Shown here in pieces: positions 1-7,981 of a stretch of 64,000 bases of DNA. The stretch covers positions 434,001-498,000 of the forward strand of contig NZ_CCDL010000003.1 in assembly GCF_000724085.1 (NCBI RefSeq), given 5' to 3'. The position numbers were made by a program, and so were the translations under genes. The notes beneath the pieces are model-generated. The model worked only from the letters and a program-made list of their open reading frames with translations. It had not been told where the DNA came from and made no database searches. The stretch comes from Oceanobacillus manasiensis. Lineage in GTDB: Bacteria; Bacillota; Bacilli; Bacillales; Amphibacillaceae. How positions within the stretch are numbered: the stretch's first letter is position 1; every line of letters begins with the position of its first letter.

Positions 1-1077
1 AATTATGTGGCAGCGAGTCATCCACTTGTTGAAGATACGGATAAGCAAAATTGGGTAAAAGACGAACAGACTCCAAACACAACATGGGGGGATAACGTTG
101 TTTTACTAAATCAGGATAATCCTGATGTGGAGGAAATGCTTATTGAGGCTGCAAGTTATTGGCTTCAAGAGACGGGATTGGATGGTTTAAAGCTGCATGC
201 TGCAGATCAAGCATCTCCGACTTTCCTAGCAAACTTTACAAAAGCCATCACAAGTATGGGTGAAAATGTTTATTTGCTTGGTGATGTACTGGACAAGAAT
301 ATAAAAACAACCGATTTACCACAAGAAACAGGAATACAGAAATGGGAAGACCCTTCGCTAAAAGACGCCATCGTAAAAACATTTATGGAGCCTGGTAATG
401 CGGTAGTCGATATATATGAGCAGCAAGAGGGAAGAGAAGTAGGGCTTGTTTATGTAGATGATCAGTCAACCGAACGTTTTACACAGCTATTTTCGGAAAA
501 TGGTAGAAATGCTTTAACGACTTGGTCGCTTGTTCTTACTTATATGTATATGACACCAGGCACCCCAACCCTATTTCAGGGATCGGAGTTGCCTATGTAT
601 GGATCAAGTGAGGAAGAAGTTCAACAAATGGTGCAGTTTAATAGTGGGGATCCAGACTTAAAAGAATTTCATAACCGTATTTCTTCATTAAAAAAACAGT
701 TCCCTGTTTTTTCTCATGGAGATTTTGAACTGGCTGGGACAAGTGGTGCCATGAGCATTTTTAAGAGAAGTCTTGATGATCAAACAGCCTATATTGCAAT
801 AAACAATGGGGAAGAAACGGCTGCTGTAACATTAACCGATGTGGATCCTACTATGCAGTTACGTGGCTATCTTCATGATGATACCGTGCGTGCTGGAGAA
901 AATGGGGAGTTTAAAATAGGGCTATCCAGAGAAAGTGCAGAGGTGTATATCGTTCAGCAAGATACCGGGTATAACTGGTTCTTTATTGGTTTTGTGATTG
1001 CTGTATTTATTGTATTCATAACTGGTATCGTAATCCTTAGTAAAAAGCAAAAAAAGAAGGCACATAAAAACCCTTAA
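1..1077 (+). CDS. GH13 (alpha-amylase-like) membrane-anchored protein, C-terminal part
   Basis: The reading frame is open from the first base, so the start lies upstream of the window and only the last ~358 residues are seen. The fold signature is glycoside hydrolase family 13: second half of the TIM barrel, then a C-terminal beta domain, then a hydrophobic helix of about 20 residues and a Lys-rich tail, i.e. a C-terminal membrane anchor. The usual catalytic motifs are recognisable but altered: the nucleophile motif reads DGLKLHAAD (His where GH13 has Asp), the acid/base motif reads GDV instead of GEV, and the third motif reads VDDQSTERF instead of VDDHDTERF. I infer a non-hydrolytic or strongly changed enzyme tethered to the outside of the membrane. 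The family assignment is fairly sure; substrate and role are unknown. A terminator overlaps its stop codon. Confidence 0.75.
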   Translation, partial: NYVAASHPLVEDTDKQNWVKDEQTPNTTWGDNVVLLNQDNPDVEEMLIEAASYWLQETGLDGLKLHAADQASPTFLANFTKAITSMGENVYLLGDVLDKNIKTTDLPQETGIQKWEDPSLKDAIVKTFMEPGNAVVDIYEQQEGREVGLVYVDDQSTERFTQLFSENGRNALTTWSLVLTYMYMTPGTPTLFQGSELPMYGSSEEEVQQMVQFNSGDPDLKEFHNRISSLKKQFPVFSHGDFELAGTSGAMSIFKRSLDDQTAYIAINNGEETAAVTLTDVDPTMQLRGYLHDDTVRAGENGEFKIGLSRESAEVYIVQQDTGYNWFFIGFVIAVFIVFITGIVILSKKQKKKAHKNP

Positions 1078-1098
1078 GCTCATACTTAAGGGTTTTTT
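1066..1098 (+). terminator. Rho-independent terminator of the GH13-like gene
   Basis: An inverted repeat AAACCCTTAAG / CTTAAGGGTTT with a short loop is followed by a T run. It includes the stop codon of the preceding gene. Confidence 0.85.
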
Positions 1099-1108
1099 CC
1101 TTGTTTAT

Positions 1109-1207
1109 CCCGGAGCAACCTCCCACTTCAAAACATGAAGGGAAACAGTTAGGTTTTTAGTGGGAGTAAACGGACTAACATGCCGATTCGTTCGATTGAA
1201 GTTTCAC
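1109..1207 (+). repeat. Short interspersed element, copy R1 (lacks the terminal hairpin)
   Basis: This 99-bp sequence starts CCCGGAGCAACC and ends GAAGTTTCAC. TTTAT flanks it on both sides (1104-1108 and 1208-1212). It shares long identical blocks with copies R2 (20208-20353) and R3 (29645-29792), including TCCCACTTCAAAACATGAAG. Compared with those it lacks the ~38-bp terminal hairpin module. Its right edge abuts the stop codon of the downstream minus-strand SDR gene. It resembles a non-autonomous IS200/IS605-type element, but that is inference. Confidence 0.7.
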
Positions 1208-1208
1208 T

Positions 1209-2081
1209 TTATCCGTTTAGAACGACGCCACCGTTTACGTGGAGCATTTGGCCACTGACATAACTGGAATCCTCTGAAGCTAAATAAACGTAAGCAGGTG
1301 CTAATTCCTGAGGCTGTCCCGGCCGTTTCATTGGAGTCTGTCCTCCAAAATTGTCCACTTTTTCTTCTGTGAAAGTAGAAGGGATAAGTGGTGTCCAAAT
1401 TGGTCCTGGGGCTACGCCATTCACGCGAATCCCTTGATCTGCAAGTGCACCAGATAGTGAGCGTGTAAAGGAAGTGATAGCCCCTTTTGTTGCAGAATAA
1501 TCAATGAGATCGGTACTTCCCTGGTATGCCGTAATGGAAGAGGTATTTATTATGGAACTACCTTCCTTTAAGTTAGGTAAAACAGCTTTCGTTAGGTAAA
1601 ACATACTAAATATGTTCGTTCGAAAAGTCTTTTCAAGTTGCTCGCTTGTAATGTCCATAAAGCTACCTTGAGGGTGTTGTTCTGCTGCATTGTTTACTAA
1701 GATGTTTATTTTCTTAAATTTTTCCATTGTTTCCGTGACGGCTGCTTCACAAAAGGATTGATTTCCAATATCTCCGCTAATGAGCAAACATTTCTGTCCG
1801 TTTTGTTCTACTAATCTTTTTGTTTCTTCTGCATCCTCATGTTCATCGAGGTAAATAATTGCCACGTCTGCCCCTTCTTTGGCGAAATGTAGACTAACAG
1901 CTCGTCCAATTCCACTATCTCCACCTGTAACTAGAGCTACTTTGTCTTTTAGTTTATTACTTCCCTGATAATTCTCACGTATATATTCTGGTTCAGGGTT
2001 CATTTTTGATTCAATTCCCGGCTGACGTGATTGATGCTGTGGCGGTGGTGTTTCCATTCCATTTTTCTTTTCCATTCCCAT
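1209..2081 (-). CDS. SDR oxidoreductase, general stress protein 39 type (YdaD/YhdF-like)
   Basis: This is a 290-residue short-chain dehydrogenase of the extended-N-terminus class typified by B. subtilis YdaD/YhdF/YhxD. The NAD(P) motif TGGDSGIG lies near residue 50, NNAAEQ is the NNAG equivalent, and YSATKGA carries the catalytic Tyr and Lys. The N-terminal ~40 residues are Pro/Gln-rich (PPPQHQSRQPG), as in this subfamily. I placed the start at the ATG because AAGGAGG sits 8 bases before it; an upstream in-frame TTG overlaps that ribosome site. Family members act as cytoplasmic NAD(P)-dependent dehydrogenases, often in the general stress regulon. The substrate is not known. The gene ends exactly at the edge of repeat R1 and stands alone. 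Confidence 0.88.
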   Translation of the reverse strand: MGMEKKNGMETPPPQHQSRQPGIESKMNPEPEYIRENYQGSNKLKDKVALVTGGDSGIGRAVSLHFAKEGADVAIIYLDEHEDAEETKRLVEQNGQKCLLISGDIGNQSFCEAAVTETMEKFKKINILVNNAAEQHPQGSFMDITSEQLEKTFRTNIFSMFYLTKAVLPNLKEGSSIINTSSITAYQGSTDLIDYSATKGAITSFTRSLSGALADQGIRVNGVAPGPIWTPLIPSTFTEEKVDNFGGQTPMKRPGQPQELAPAYVYLASEDSSYVSGQMLHVNGGVVLNG

Positions 2082-2261
2082 ACTTTGTTCCTCCTTCAAC
2101 CTGTTTGGTATTAACTATCTTCCCCGAAAGGTTATAAACAAATCATTGAAGGAGTTTCGAAGCTACCTAGTAACGATAGATTATCAGTTTGATTTCTTAG
2201 AGATAAAGGAATGGAAATAGAAAGTGTCACCTACATTGTACCTGTGACTGTGTTTGCTTCG

Positions 2262-2456
2262 CTATACCTTACAAAATTGGTCATGAGAGGATACAGCACC
2301 TTCTTTATCCAGACAGCGAAAGATCTCTCTATAAACAACCAGATCAATTTCTTGTGATATATATTTCGTCTGGTAATAGTCCAATAAAGCATGAATGGAA
2401 TCAGGTGCATGGCTTCGGTCGATTTCATATCTAGCAACCAATGTATGTAGTTGCAT
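2262..2456 (-). CDS. YppF-like small protein
   Basis: The 64-residue protein is preceded by an excellent ribosome site (AAGGAGGAGG, 6-7 bases before ATG). The pattern of a short helix followed by LLDYYQTKYISQEIDLVVYRE and ending FRCLDKEGA resembles the YppF family of small Bacillaceae proteins of unknown function. It is probably an all-helical cytoplasmic protein. An overlapping longer frame on the same strand lacks a ribosome site and is not a gene. Family assignment is by eye and moderately sure. Confidence 0.65.
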   Translation of the reverse strand: MQLHTLVARYEIDRSHAPDSIHALLDYYQTKYISQEIDLVVYREIFRCLDKEGAVSSHDQFCKV

Positions 2457-2785
2457 TATGTACCTCCTCCTTTTTTGAACGTTTGATAAGTAAAAAGAAT
2501 TTAGTAAGCAATTACGATGGAATTTTTATTTAGTATAAGAAAAACGTACCCATTGCTAAAAGGCTAGCGAACGCCAGCTTTTCTAATTGTCCACCTATTA
2601 CAATGTATGAAAAAAATAAGAGTTTCATGTGGAAATGTTGACGAGCTTTTTTGTGTTGGAAAAAAGGAGTGCATTTGGAATTATCAAGTATTAATTAATA
2701 ATTTTAGGCTATGTTGATACTAAATAGGATTTTAATTTCTTAAATAGCTGTATAAAGGTCGAGACAGGCTGGTTTAGGGGTTTTA
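2457..2785. other. Intergenic region without a recognisable gene
   Basis: This AT-rich stretch lies between the YppF-like gene and the DegV gene. It holds the YppF-like ribosome site at its left edge and one bulged hairpin around 2558-2584 (AAAAGGCT...AGCTTTT). I see no other supported feature. Confidence 0.5.
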
Positions 2786-2811
2786 AAAAGGCCTGATCTA
2801 ATCAGGCCTTT
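2786..2811 (-). terminator. Terminator of the DegV-family gene
   Basis: Perfect stem AAGGCCTGAT / ATCAGGCCTT with a 3-base loop. On the minus strand it is followed by a T run and lies immediately after the yitS stop codon. Confidence 0.88.
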
Positions 2812-2814
2812 ACA

Positions 2815-3681
2815 TTATCTATGTGGTTTATTTAAGAAAAAGAGTGCGATTGTTCCTGGACCTGAATGTGCTCCTATGACGGACCCAACCATTTCGATTA
2901 CAATGTCTTCTTTCGCTGTTCCAAACTTTTCCTGAATCATAGTGGAAAGTTGTTCAGCTCTTTCAAGGTCATCACCATGGCTTATGCCGATAAGCTGATT
3001 CGTAAAGTCTGTTCCACGTTCTTCCATAATATCGAGCATGCGGTTAAACAGCTTTTTTGATCCTCTGATTTTTTCTAATGGAACTAGTTTTCCACTTTCA
3101 ACATGGAGGATTGGTTTTATTTTTAACAGGGAACCGACAAATGCAGCGGTTTTGCTAACGCGACCGCCACGGTATAAATATTCCAAGTCATCTACAGTAA
3201 AAATATGTTCCATATGGGTTGCATGGTATTCAGCCGATTGCATAATTTCTTCGGCGCTGGCACCGTTTTTTGCAGCCTTGGCAGCGTATAGAACGACAAG
3301 GCCATATCCAATGGAGGCACATTTCGTGTCTAACACATGGATCGGGGCATCAGGATATGTTTCCTTCACTTCTTGAAGCATCATTTTGGCTGTCTGATAT
3401 GTACCTGAAAGCTCTGAGGAGAATGCCAAATAAACCAGTGGCTCATTTTTTTCTGCATAGGAGGTAAATACATTATGAAATGTCTCGGGAGAAACCTGTG
3501 ATGTTTTTGGACTTTTTCCTTGGCGCATGGCGTCATAAACAGTCTTTGGCTGAATTTCTACATTGTCTTTATATTCTTTCTCATCCAAATGAACAGTTAA
3601 TGGTACCATTTCAAGATCAAATTCGTTATAATGGTTCATTGACAAATCTGTTGCTGAATCAGCAAGAATTTTTACCAACAT
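2815..3681 (-). CDS. yitS: DegV family fatty-acid-binding protein (YitS-like)
   Basis: The 288-residue protein has the DegV architecture. The N-terminal MLVKILADSATDLS is the typical first strand with the conserved DSA(T/S)D motif. Next come SPKTSQVSPETF, the SSxLSGTY-type fatty-acid pocket motif (FSSELSGTYQ), and the YLYRGGRVSK motif. Family members bind a long-chain fatty acid carboxylate, and in Firmicutes FakB proteins present it to the kinase FakA; a role in exogenous fatty acid use is therefore possible, though no FakA is in this window. It is divergent from yitT, the same pair as yitS-yitT in B. subtilis. The ribosome site AGGTGA is close to the ATG, so the adjacent TTG is an alternative start. 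Confidence 0.88.
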   Translation of the reverse strand: MLVKILADSATDLSMNHYNEFDLEMVPLTVHLDEKEYKDNVEIQPKTVYDAMRQGKSPKTSQVSPETFHNVFTSYAEKNEPLVYLAFSSELSGTYQTAKMMLQEVKETYPDAPIHVLDTKCASIGYGLVVLYAAKAAKNGASAEEIMQSAEYHATHMEHIFTVDDLEYLYRGGRVSKTAAFVGSLLKIKPILHVESGKLVPLEKIRGSKKLFNRMLDIMEERGTDFTNQLIGISHGDDLERAEQLSTMIQEKFGTAKEDIVIEMVGSVIGAHSGPGTIALFFLNKPHR

Positions 3682-3809
3682 TGTATCACCTACATTTCTA
3701 TCATTATTTCTTCTAGTTTATAGCTAGTCGGCATGATAGTCAAAACAAAGTTTAAAAACGATATCCCTTCTTATACAAATGAAGGTAATAAGCTTGAAGG
3801 AGGTTAGGC

Positions 3810-4652
3810 ATGTTTATTTTTGAAGCGCGACGTATTATTATTGTAATTTTTGGGGCTCTGCTGAATGCACTTTCTCTGAATTTCTTCTTAATCGGAGCAA
3901 ATGTTTATGCTAGTGGATTTACTGGTGCAGCCCAGCTTGTTTCCAGTGTGTTTAATGATTTTCTAAACATCGGTGTAAGTACAGGGATTTTGCTATTACT
4001 ATTTAACATACCAGTTGCCATCCTAGGTTGGTTTAAGGTTGGAAAAGGATTTACAATATACAGCGTAGTATCTGTGCTATTTACAAGTGTATTCCTTGAA
4101 TTTATACCAATTATCGGTTTTTCTGAGGATATTATTCTAAATGCGGTCTTTGGTGGTGTTATCGCTGGTACAGGAGTTGGGTTAACATTAAAAGTTGGTG
4201 CATCTACTGGCGGGATGGATATTGTCGCAATGGTGCTTTCTCGAGTGAAGGATAGACCAATTGGCACATACTTTTTAGCACTAAATGCAATTATTATTGC
4301 TTTGGCAGGTATTTTGTATGAACCAGAAAACGCTCTTTATACATTATTAACATTATATGTAACGACAAGAGTGATTGATGCGCTTCATACACGTCATGAA
4401 AAAGTAACTGCAATGATCATTACGCATAAGGCCGATGAATTACAAAGGGAGATTCATAAAACAATGGTGCGCGGTATTACCATACTCCCGGCAAAAGGGG
4501 CTTATACCAATTCTGATAAAAGCATGATGTATCTAGTCGTAACGAGATATGAATTATACGACCTCGAACGAATTATTAATGAAGTAGACCCAAATGCTTT
4601 TACAAATATTGTACAAACAACTGGAATCTTTGGTTTCTTTAGAAAAGATTAG
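3810..4652 (+). CDS. yitT: YitT family membrane protein (DUF161 + DUF2179)
   Basis: The 280-residue integral membrane protein begins with RRIIIVIFGALLNALSLNFF and has about five to six hydrophobic segments up to residue ~190 (DUF161). A soluble C-terminal ferredoxin-like domain (DUF2179) from ~residue 205 contains RGITILPAKGAYTNSDK. YitT-family proteins are widespread in Firmicutes and have no settled function. The ribosome site AAGGAGG lies 7 bases before the ATG. The next gene starts 15 bp after its stop, so the lipoprotein gene is probably co-transcribed. Placement between yitS and yitU matches the B. subtilis order. Confidence 0.9.
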   Translation: MFIFEARRIIIVIFGALLNALSLNFFLIGANVYASGFTGAAQLVSSVFNDFLNIGVSTGILLLLFNIPVAILGWFKVGKGFTIYSVVSVLFTSVFLEFIPIIGFSEDIILNAVFGGVIAGTGVGLTLKVGASTGGMDIVAMVLSRVKDRPIGTYFLALNAIIIALAGILYEPENALYTLLTLYVTTRVIDALHTRHEKVTAMIITHKADELQREIHKTMVRGITILPAKGAYTNSDKSMMYLVVTRYELYDLERIINEVDPNAFTNIVQTTGIFGFFRKD

Positions 4653-4667
4653 ACAGGAGTAATCTAG

Positions 4668-5081
4668 ATGAAAAAATGGATGATGATTGTATTGGTTGTT
4701 CTCCTAGTAGGCTGTAACAATCAAACGAATGAGACTGCAGATAATAATGAAGATGAACAGAGTAACGAGGCGTCAGTCAATATTCGTAATGTAGAGGTTA
4801 AGGTACAGGATGACTTGCAAGCAACCATTACAGGGGAAGCTTCACTTTTTGAAAGTGGGTTGTATTACGTATTAGAGCAAGGAGATACAGAACTTCTTAG
4901 TGAAGAAGAGATCGTATTAGAGTCGAACCCACATGGATTTAGTACATTTGAGATACTTTTGGATATACCACAGGATAGTATTTCTAAAGAGCAGGCACCA
5001 GTAGTGAAATTATACGGGAAAAATGCTTCAGGGGAAGAAGTTAATCCAAATTATGTACCTATAGATTTGGAAGCGGAGTAG
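4668..5081 (+). CDS. Small lipoprotein of unknown function
   Basis: The 137-residue protein has a short signal peptide and a lipobox (LLVGC, Cys near residue 16), so it should be lipid-anchored on the outer face of the membrane. An acidic Asn/Glu/Asp-rich linker of ~25 residues follows, then a compact beta-rich domain (INIRNVEVKV-like start, alternating strands to the end). I do not recognise the domain. In B. subtilis the intracellular protease inhibitor gene ipi sits near this position, but this protein is exported and shows no convincing resemblance. It is separated from yitT by 15 bp and followed by a strong bidirectional terminator. Confidence 0.75.
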   Translation: MKKWMMIVLVVLLVGCNNQTNETADNNEDEQSNEASVNIRNVEVKVQDDLQATITGEASLFESGLYYVLEQGDTELLSEEEIVLESNPHGFSTFEILLDIPQDSISKEQAPVVKLYGKNASGEEVNPNYVPIDLEAE

Positions 5082-5104
5082 AACTATATACTCTTCAGTT
5101 TAAA

Positions 5105-5134
5105 AAAGAGGCCAGTGCTATCACTGGCCTCTTT
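5105..5134. terminator. Bidirectional terminator between the lipoprotein and Nfu-like genes
   Basis: Stem AAAGAGGCCAGTG / CACTGGCCTCTTT with a 4-base loop lies between two convergent genes. An A run and a T stretch flank it, so it can serve both strands. Confidence 0.88.
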
Positions 5135-5141
5135 ATGTACT

Positions 5142-5405
5142 TTAATACCCATGTTTTTCAATTACTTTTGTTACCTCTTCTGCTAGGTTGTCCCATTCCG
5201 CATCAAACTTCTTATTTACAGTAATGAAGTTTTGATATCCAAAAACATTGTCGACACCTTCAAGCTCCATTAATTCATTAAGAACTGCATGCTCGCTTTT
5301 ATCTCCTGGCATTACAGAGATACTGTTTGTACCTTCAAAAATTAACTTATCTGTTGTAAATTTTAAAGCATTTGGATTTGGTGTTGCTTCTGCACGTACG
5401 CTCAT
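5142..5405 (-). CDS. NifU N-terminal-domain (Nfu_N) protein
   Basis: The 87-residue protein matches the Nfu N-terminal scaffold domain: it starts with ATPNPNALKF (the family hallmark TPNPNxLKF), followed by the VFGYQNFITV strand and an alpha-helical end. It is a stand-alone domain and lacks the CxxC Fe-S domain of full-length Nfu, so it may help Fe-S trafficking as a partner protein. I chose the ATG because AAGGAGG is 7 bases upstream; an in-frame TTG directly before it is too close. It is monocistronic, between two strong hairpins. Confidence 0.85.
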   Translation of the reverse strand: MSVRAEATPNPNALKFTTDKLIFEGTNSISVMPGDKSEHAVLNELMELEGVDNVFGYQNFITVNKKFDAEWDNLAEEVTKVIEKHGY

Positions 5406-5472
5406 CAAAATTCCTCCTTCTTCATCATACTTAGTTATATTTTAGCAGAAATAGCTCACATAAAAAAGGAGA

Positions 5473-5505
5473 AAGCAGACTGCCTTAGTGATAGGCAGTC
5501 TGCTT
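5473..5505 (-). terminator. Terminator of the small DUF3813-type operon
   Basis: Perfect 12-bp stem AAGCAGACTGCC / GGCAGTCTGCTT. On the minus strand a pyrimidine/T-rich tail follows, about 100 bp after the preceding small gene. Confidence 0.75.
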
Positions 5506-5607
5506 GTAAAGTGAGGTGGAAGTATTCCGTCCCGTTAGAAGCATTGCTTAAAGTAAATCCTTTTCATCAACAAATGAATCGGGGATTACCTTCACAATAA
5601 AACAGAA

Positions 5608-5805
5608 CTACTGTAATTGATTATGCTGCTTCAATTGATTCTCCAATTGTTGAAGTTGCTGCTTTTCCTCAGGACTCGCTTCATTATATGCAGCTTGGAT
5701 AGCATTTTGTGCAGCTTGCTTATCTTGAGCACTTGTAGAATTCCCTTGCATGTTCATCATATTGGCAACAGCATCTTTAGCTTGTTGAAATAGGTTGTTT
5801 TCCAA
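5608..5805 (-). CDS. DUF3813-like small protein
   Basis: The 65-residue Gln/Ala-rich helical protein (starts ENNLFQQAKDAVANMM, ends in a Gln-rich helix around EKQQLQQLENQLKQ) resembles the DUF3813 family of Bacillaceae. It starts at TTG: the upstream small gene ends ...GTAGGAGGGTTTTAA and the TTG is one base after that stop, so the ribosome site AGGAGGG lies inside the preceding gene and translation is probably coupled. No membrane segment is seen. Function unknown. Confidence 0.75.
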   Translation of the reverse strand: MENNLFQQAKDAVANMMNMQGNSTSAQDKQAAQNAIQAAYNEASPEEKQQLQQLENQLKQHNQLQ

Positions 5806-5806
5806 C

Positions 5807-5956
5807 TTAAAACCCTCCTACAGTGTGATTGTCTGCTTCATCTTGCTTTCTTTCCGCCTCGGAAAAAGTAGAACGGTAAGGAAATCGTTCAGCATGCTTT
5901 TTTACTGAATCAGCACTCTGATGGCTGAATCGCTTTGATTTACTCCGTTTTCCCAT
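5807..5956 (-). CDS. Basic 49-residue protein
   Basis: The short reading frame begins ATGGGAAAACGG with AAGGAGG at a good distance upstream (6 bases). It encodes MGKRSKSKRFSHQSADSVKK and continues with an Arg/Lys/His-rich stretch. It ends in VGGF, where GTAGGAGGGTTT doubles as the ribosome site of the next gene. The composition (short, very basic, polar) is typical of small spore or nucleic-acid-associated proteins, but I recognise no family. Coupling to the DUF3813-like gene, ended by the same terminator, supports it as real. Confidence 0.7.
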   Translation of the reverse strand: MGKRSKSKRFSHQSADSVKKHAERFPYRSTFSEAERKQDEADNHTVGGF

Positions 5957-6004
5957 GGTAGTGCCTCCTTAGAAAAACTTTGTAATACCTACGCTTATCA
6001 GGAA

Positions 6005-6036
6005 GTAAAAAAGTGAACGTTGGTTATACGCTCACT
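6005..6036 (-). terminator. Terminator of yitU
   Basis: Imperfect stem AGTGAACGT / ACGCTCACT. The minus-strand T run (TTTTTT) follows, 40-70 bp after the yitU stop. Confidence 0.7.
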
Positions 6037-6075
6037 ACTAGTATGGTTCTTATTGATATTTATATAGTAGGAAAT

Positions 6076-6909
6076 TTAAACCGGTTTTACCTCAAGTTTT
6101 AAATAGTCCTTCAAAAATTCGCCAATCCCTTCTGTTTCATTTGTTTTCGTTACATGATTGGCAATGTTTTTTAACTCATCAATTGCATTACCCATTGCTA
6201 CACCAATTCCAGCATATTCAATCATTTCGAAATCGTTATCTTCATCCCCAAAGGCGATCACTCTGTCTTGCGGGATATCATAATAATGAGCTATTTTTTG
6301 TAATCCTACTGCTTTATTCATCCCTTTTTTTACGATTTCAATAATATTCCATGGTGCACCCCATTTACGGTGTTCAATTAACTCAGCATGGTAGTCATTC
6401 AAATGGTTTCTGAGTTCTTTAATATGGGATTCTTTGGGATGAATTAGCAAAGAGGTTGGATCTTCTTTTAAATTTTGTTGTAGGTTTCCAATCGTAAAGG
6501 GTGAATCATTTTTTGATGATTGAAAAATATCGATAATATCTTGATTATAACTATCAAGATAAACATCGTCTTTTACCTCTGCAAGTATATTATGTACATC
6601 TAATTCATAGCAGGCATCAATAATCTTATGTGCGGTGCGGATAGGCATAGGGCTATGAAGTGCATCCCATTTAGCATCTGTGGGGTGGTGAATTAAAGCA
6701 CCATTAAAGTTAACCATTGGGGTATTCAGCCCAAGTTCATGGTAGTAAGAAATGCTTGCGCGATGTGGCCGCCCAGTAGAAATGACTACAATATGACCTT
6801 CCTCCATGGCAGTTAACACCGTTTGCTTGGTTTGCACACTAATTTCTTTTTTGTCTGTAAGTAGGGTTCCATCTAAATCCAAAGCTATTAAATATCGTTT
6901 ATTTTCCAA
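6076..6909 (-). CDS. yitU: HAD-superfamily Cof-type hydrolase YitU
   Basis: The 277-residue haloacid dehalogenase-type phosphatase has motif I DLDGTLL at residues ~11-17 (catalytic Asp pair), motif II in VVISTGR, a Lys in the motif III region (EIVKKGMNKA), and motif IV FGDEDNDFEM with the Mg-binding acidic residues. A C2-type cap lies between motifs II and III. Cof-type enzymes dephosphorylate small phosphorylated metabolites such as sugar phosphates or flavin nucleotides; the substrate cannot be read from the sequence. Start is TTG with GAGGTGA 5 bases upstream. Its place in the yit group matches B. subtilis. Confidence 0.9.
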   Translation of the reverse strand: MENKRYLIALDLDGTLLTDKKEISVQTKQTVLTAMEEGHIVVISTGRPHRASISYYHELGLNTPMVNFNGALIHHPTDAKWDALHSPMPIRTAHKIIDACYELDVHNILAEVKDDVYLDSYNQDIIDIFQSSKNDSPFTIGNLQQNLKEDPTSLLIHPKESHIKELRNHLNDYHAELIEHRKWGAPWNIIEIVKKGMNKAVGLQKIAHYYDIPQDRVIAFGDEDNDFEMIEYAGIGVAMGNAIDELKNIANHVTKTNETEGIGEFLKDYLKLEVKPV

Positions 6910-7043
6910 TTATTTCACCTCGTCTGTCTTTAGTTTATAAGTGATTTTATTTTCTGTAAAGGGATAGGGTATACATTAGTTGCAATCATCGTAATGGGGG
7001 GCGTAGAATAAAATTATAAAACACAGTAAGGAGACATGGAACG

Positions 7044-7805
7044 ATGATCGGTATTATTGAAGATAAGCTTAATGATATACCTTCCCTAATTATAGCAGAC
7101 ACAGCAAAAGAAACGGAAGCATTGCCAACGGCCGTCTTTTTTCATGGTTTCACAAGCGCAAAAGAGCACAACCTTCCTATAGCTTATATGCTTGCGGAAA
7201 AGGGGTTTCGAGTCATTCTTCCTGACAGCATGCACCATGGTAGTCGTGAGCAAGGAATTAACTCCATGGCTAGAATGGTATCTTTTTGGGATATTGTAAT
7301 GGAAAACGTAAAGGAACTGGGCATGATAAAAAAAAGCTTAGATGAAAGAAATCTTATTTTAGACGGGCGAATCGGCGTTGCGGGTACAAGTATGGGTGGA
7401 ATTACGACATCAGCTGCGTTAACACAGTATCCATGGATTAAAACTGCGGCTATCCTTATGGGATCACCAAAGCTGGGTATTTTCGCCAAAAGCCTAATTG
7501 AAGGATTAAAGAAAAAGGGTGATCTTCCTGTTACGGACGAGACCATTAATCAGCTTTATCACCAGCTGAATCATTTCGATTTATCCCTTCAACCAGAAAA
7601 ACTAAAACAACGGCCGTTATTCTTTTGGCATGGTGTGAACGATCCTGCAGTACCGTTTGACCATTCCTATTCTTTTTATCAAGATGCAAAAAAACTTTAT
7701 GAGAATCAGGACAATGTCCATTTTGTACGAGAAGAGAACCGTGGGCACAAAGTAAGTCGTTACGCCACTTTAGAAGCAGTCGAATGGCTACATAAACATA
7801 TTTAA
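7044..7805 (+). CDS. yitV: Alpha/beta hydrolase YitV (putative esterase/peptidase)
   Basis: The 253-residue protein has an alpha/beta-hydrolase fold. HGF near residue 35 fits the oxyanion loop. GTSMGG near residue 118 is the nucleophile elbow with the catalytic Ser. DPAVPF is the acid region (Asp near residue 213), and the conserved His is in RGHKVS. It resembles prolyl-oligopeptidase-type esterases. It is probably cytoplasmic: no signal peptide. The ribosome site AAGGAGA lies 9-10 bases before ATG. A plausible promoter (TTGCAA, 18 bp, TAGAAT) lies at 6980-7009. It forms the yitU-yitV-yitW set known from B. subtilis, but with a structured gap before yitW. Confidence 0.87.
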   Translation: MIGIIEDKLNDIPSLIIADTAKETEALPTAVFFHGFTSAKEHNLPIAYMLAEKGFRVILPDSMHHGSREQGINSMARMVSFWDIVMENVKELGMIKKSLDERNLILDGRIGVAGTSMGGITTSAALTQYPWIKTAAILMGSPKLGIFAKSLIEGLKKKGDLPVTDETINQLYHQLNHFDLSLQPEKLKQRPLFFWHGVNDPAVPFDHSYSFYQDAKKLYENQDNVHFVREENRGHKVSRYATLEAVEWLHKHI

Positions 7806-7847
7806 TTGTCTTATACCTTACTACATAGTATAAAGGATTGGGGTCAT

Positions 7848-7884
7848 ACCGACGTTGACCCAGGACGGGTCGTTTTTAGTCGGT
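7848..7884 (+). terminator. Nested hairpin with T run after yitV (possible terminator)
   Basis: An inner stem GACCC / GGGTC is followed by GTTTTT, nested in an outer ACCGAC / GTCGGT pairing. The inner hairpin plus T run looks like a terminator. A second small hairpin (AGCA...TGCT) follows around 7893-7905. Confidence 0.5.
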
Positions 7885-7981
7885 GTTCCTTAGCATCGGG
7901 TGCTCTATGCTTTTCTTTATGATTTAAAAAATGGTGAAAATATGTTTAAATGTAGATAGAAAGTGATAAGGAGGTAAGGGT

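Noticed and set aside
2082-2200. Sigma-B promoter for the GSP39-like SDR
   Set aside because: GTTTAT and GGGAAG are present on the minus strand but only ~9 bp apart, too short for a sigma-B promoter.
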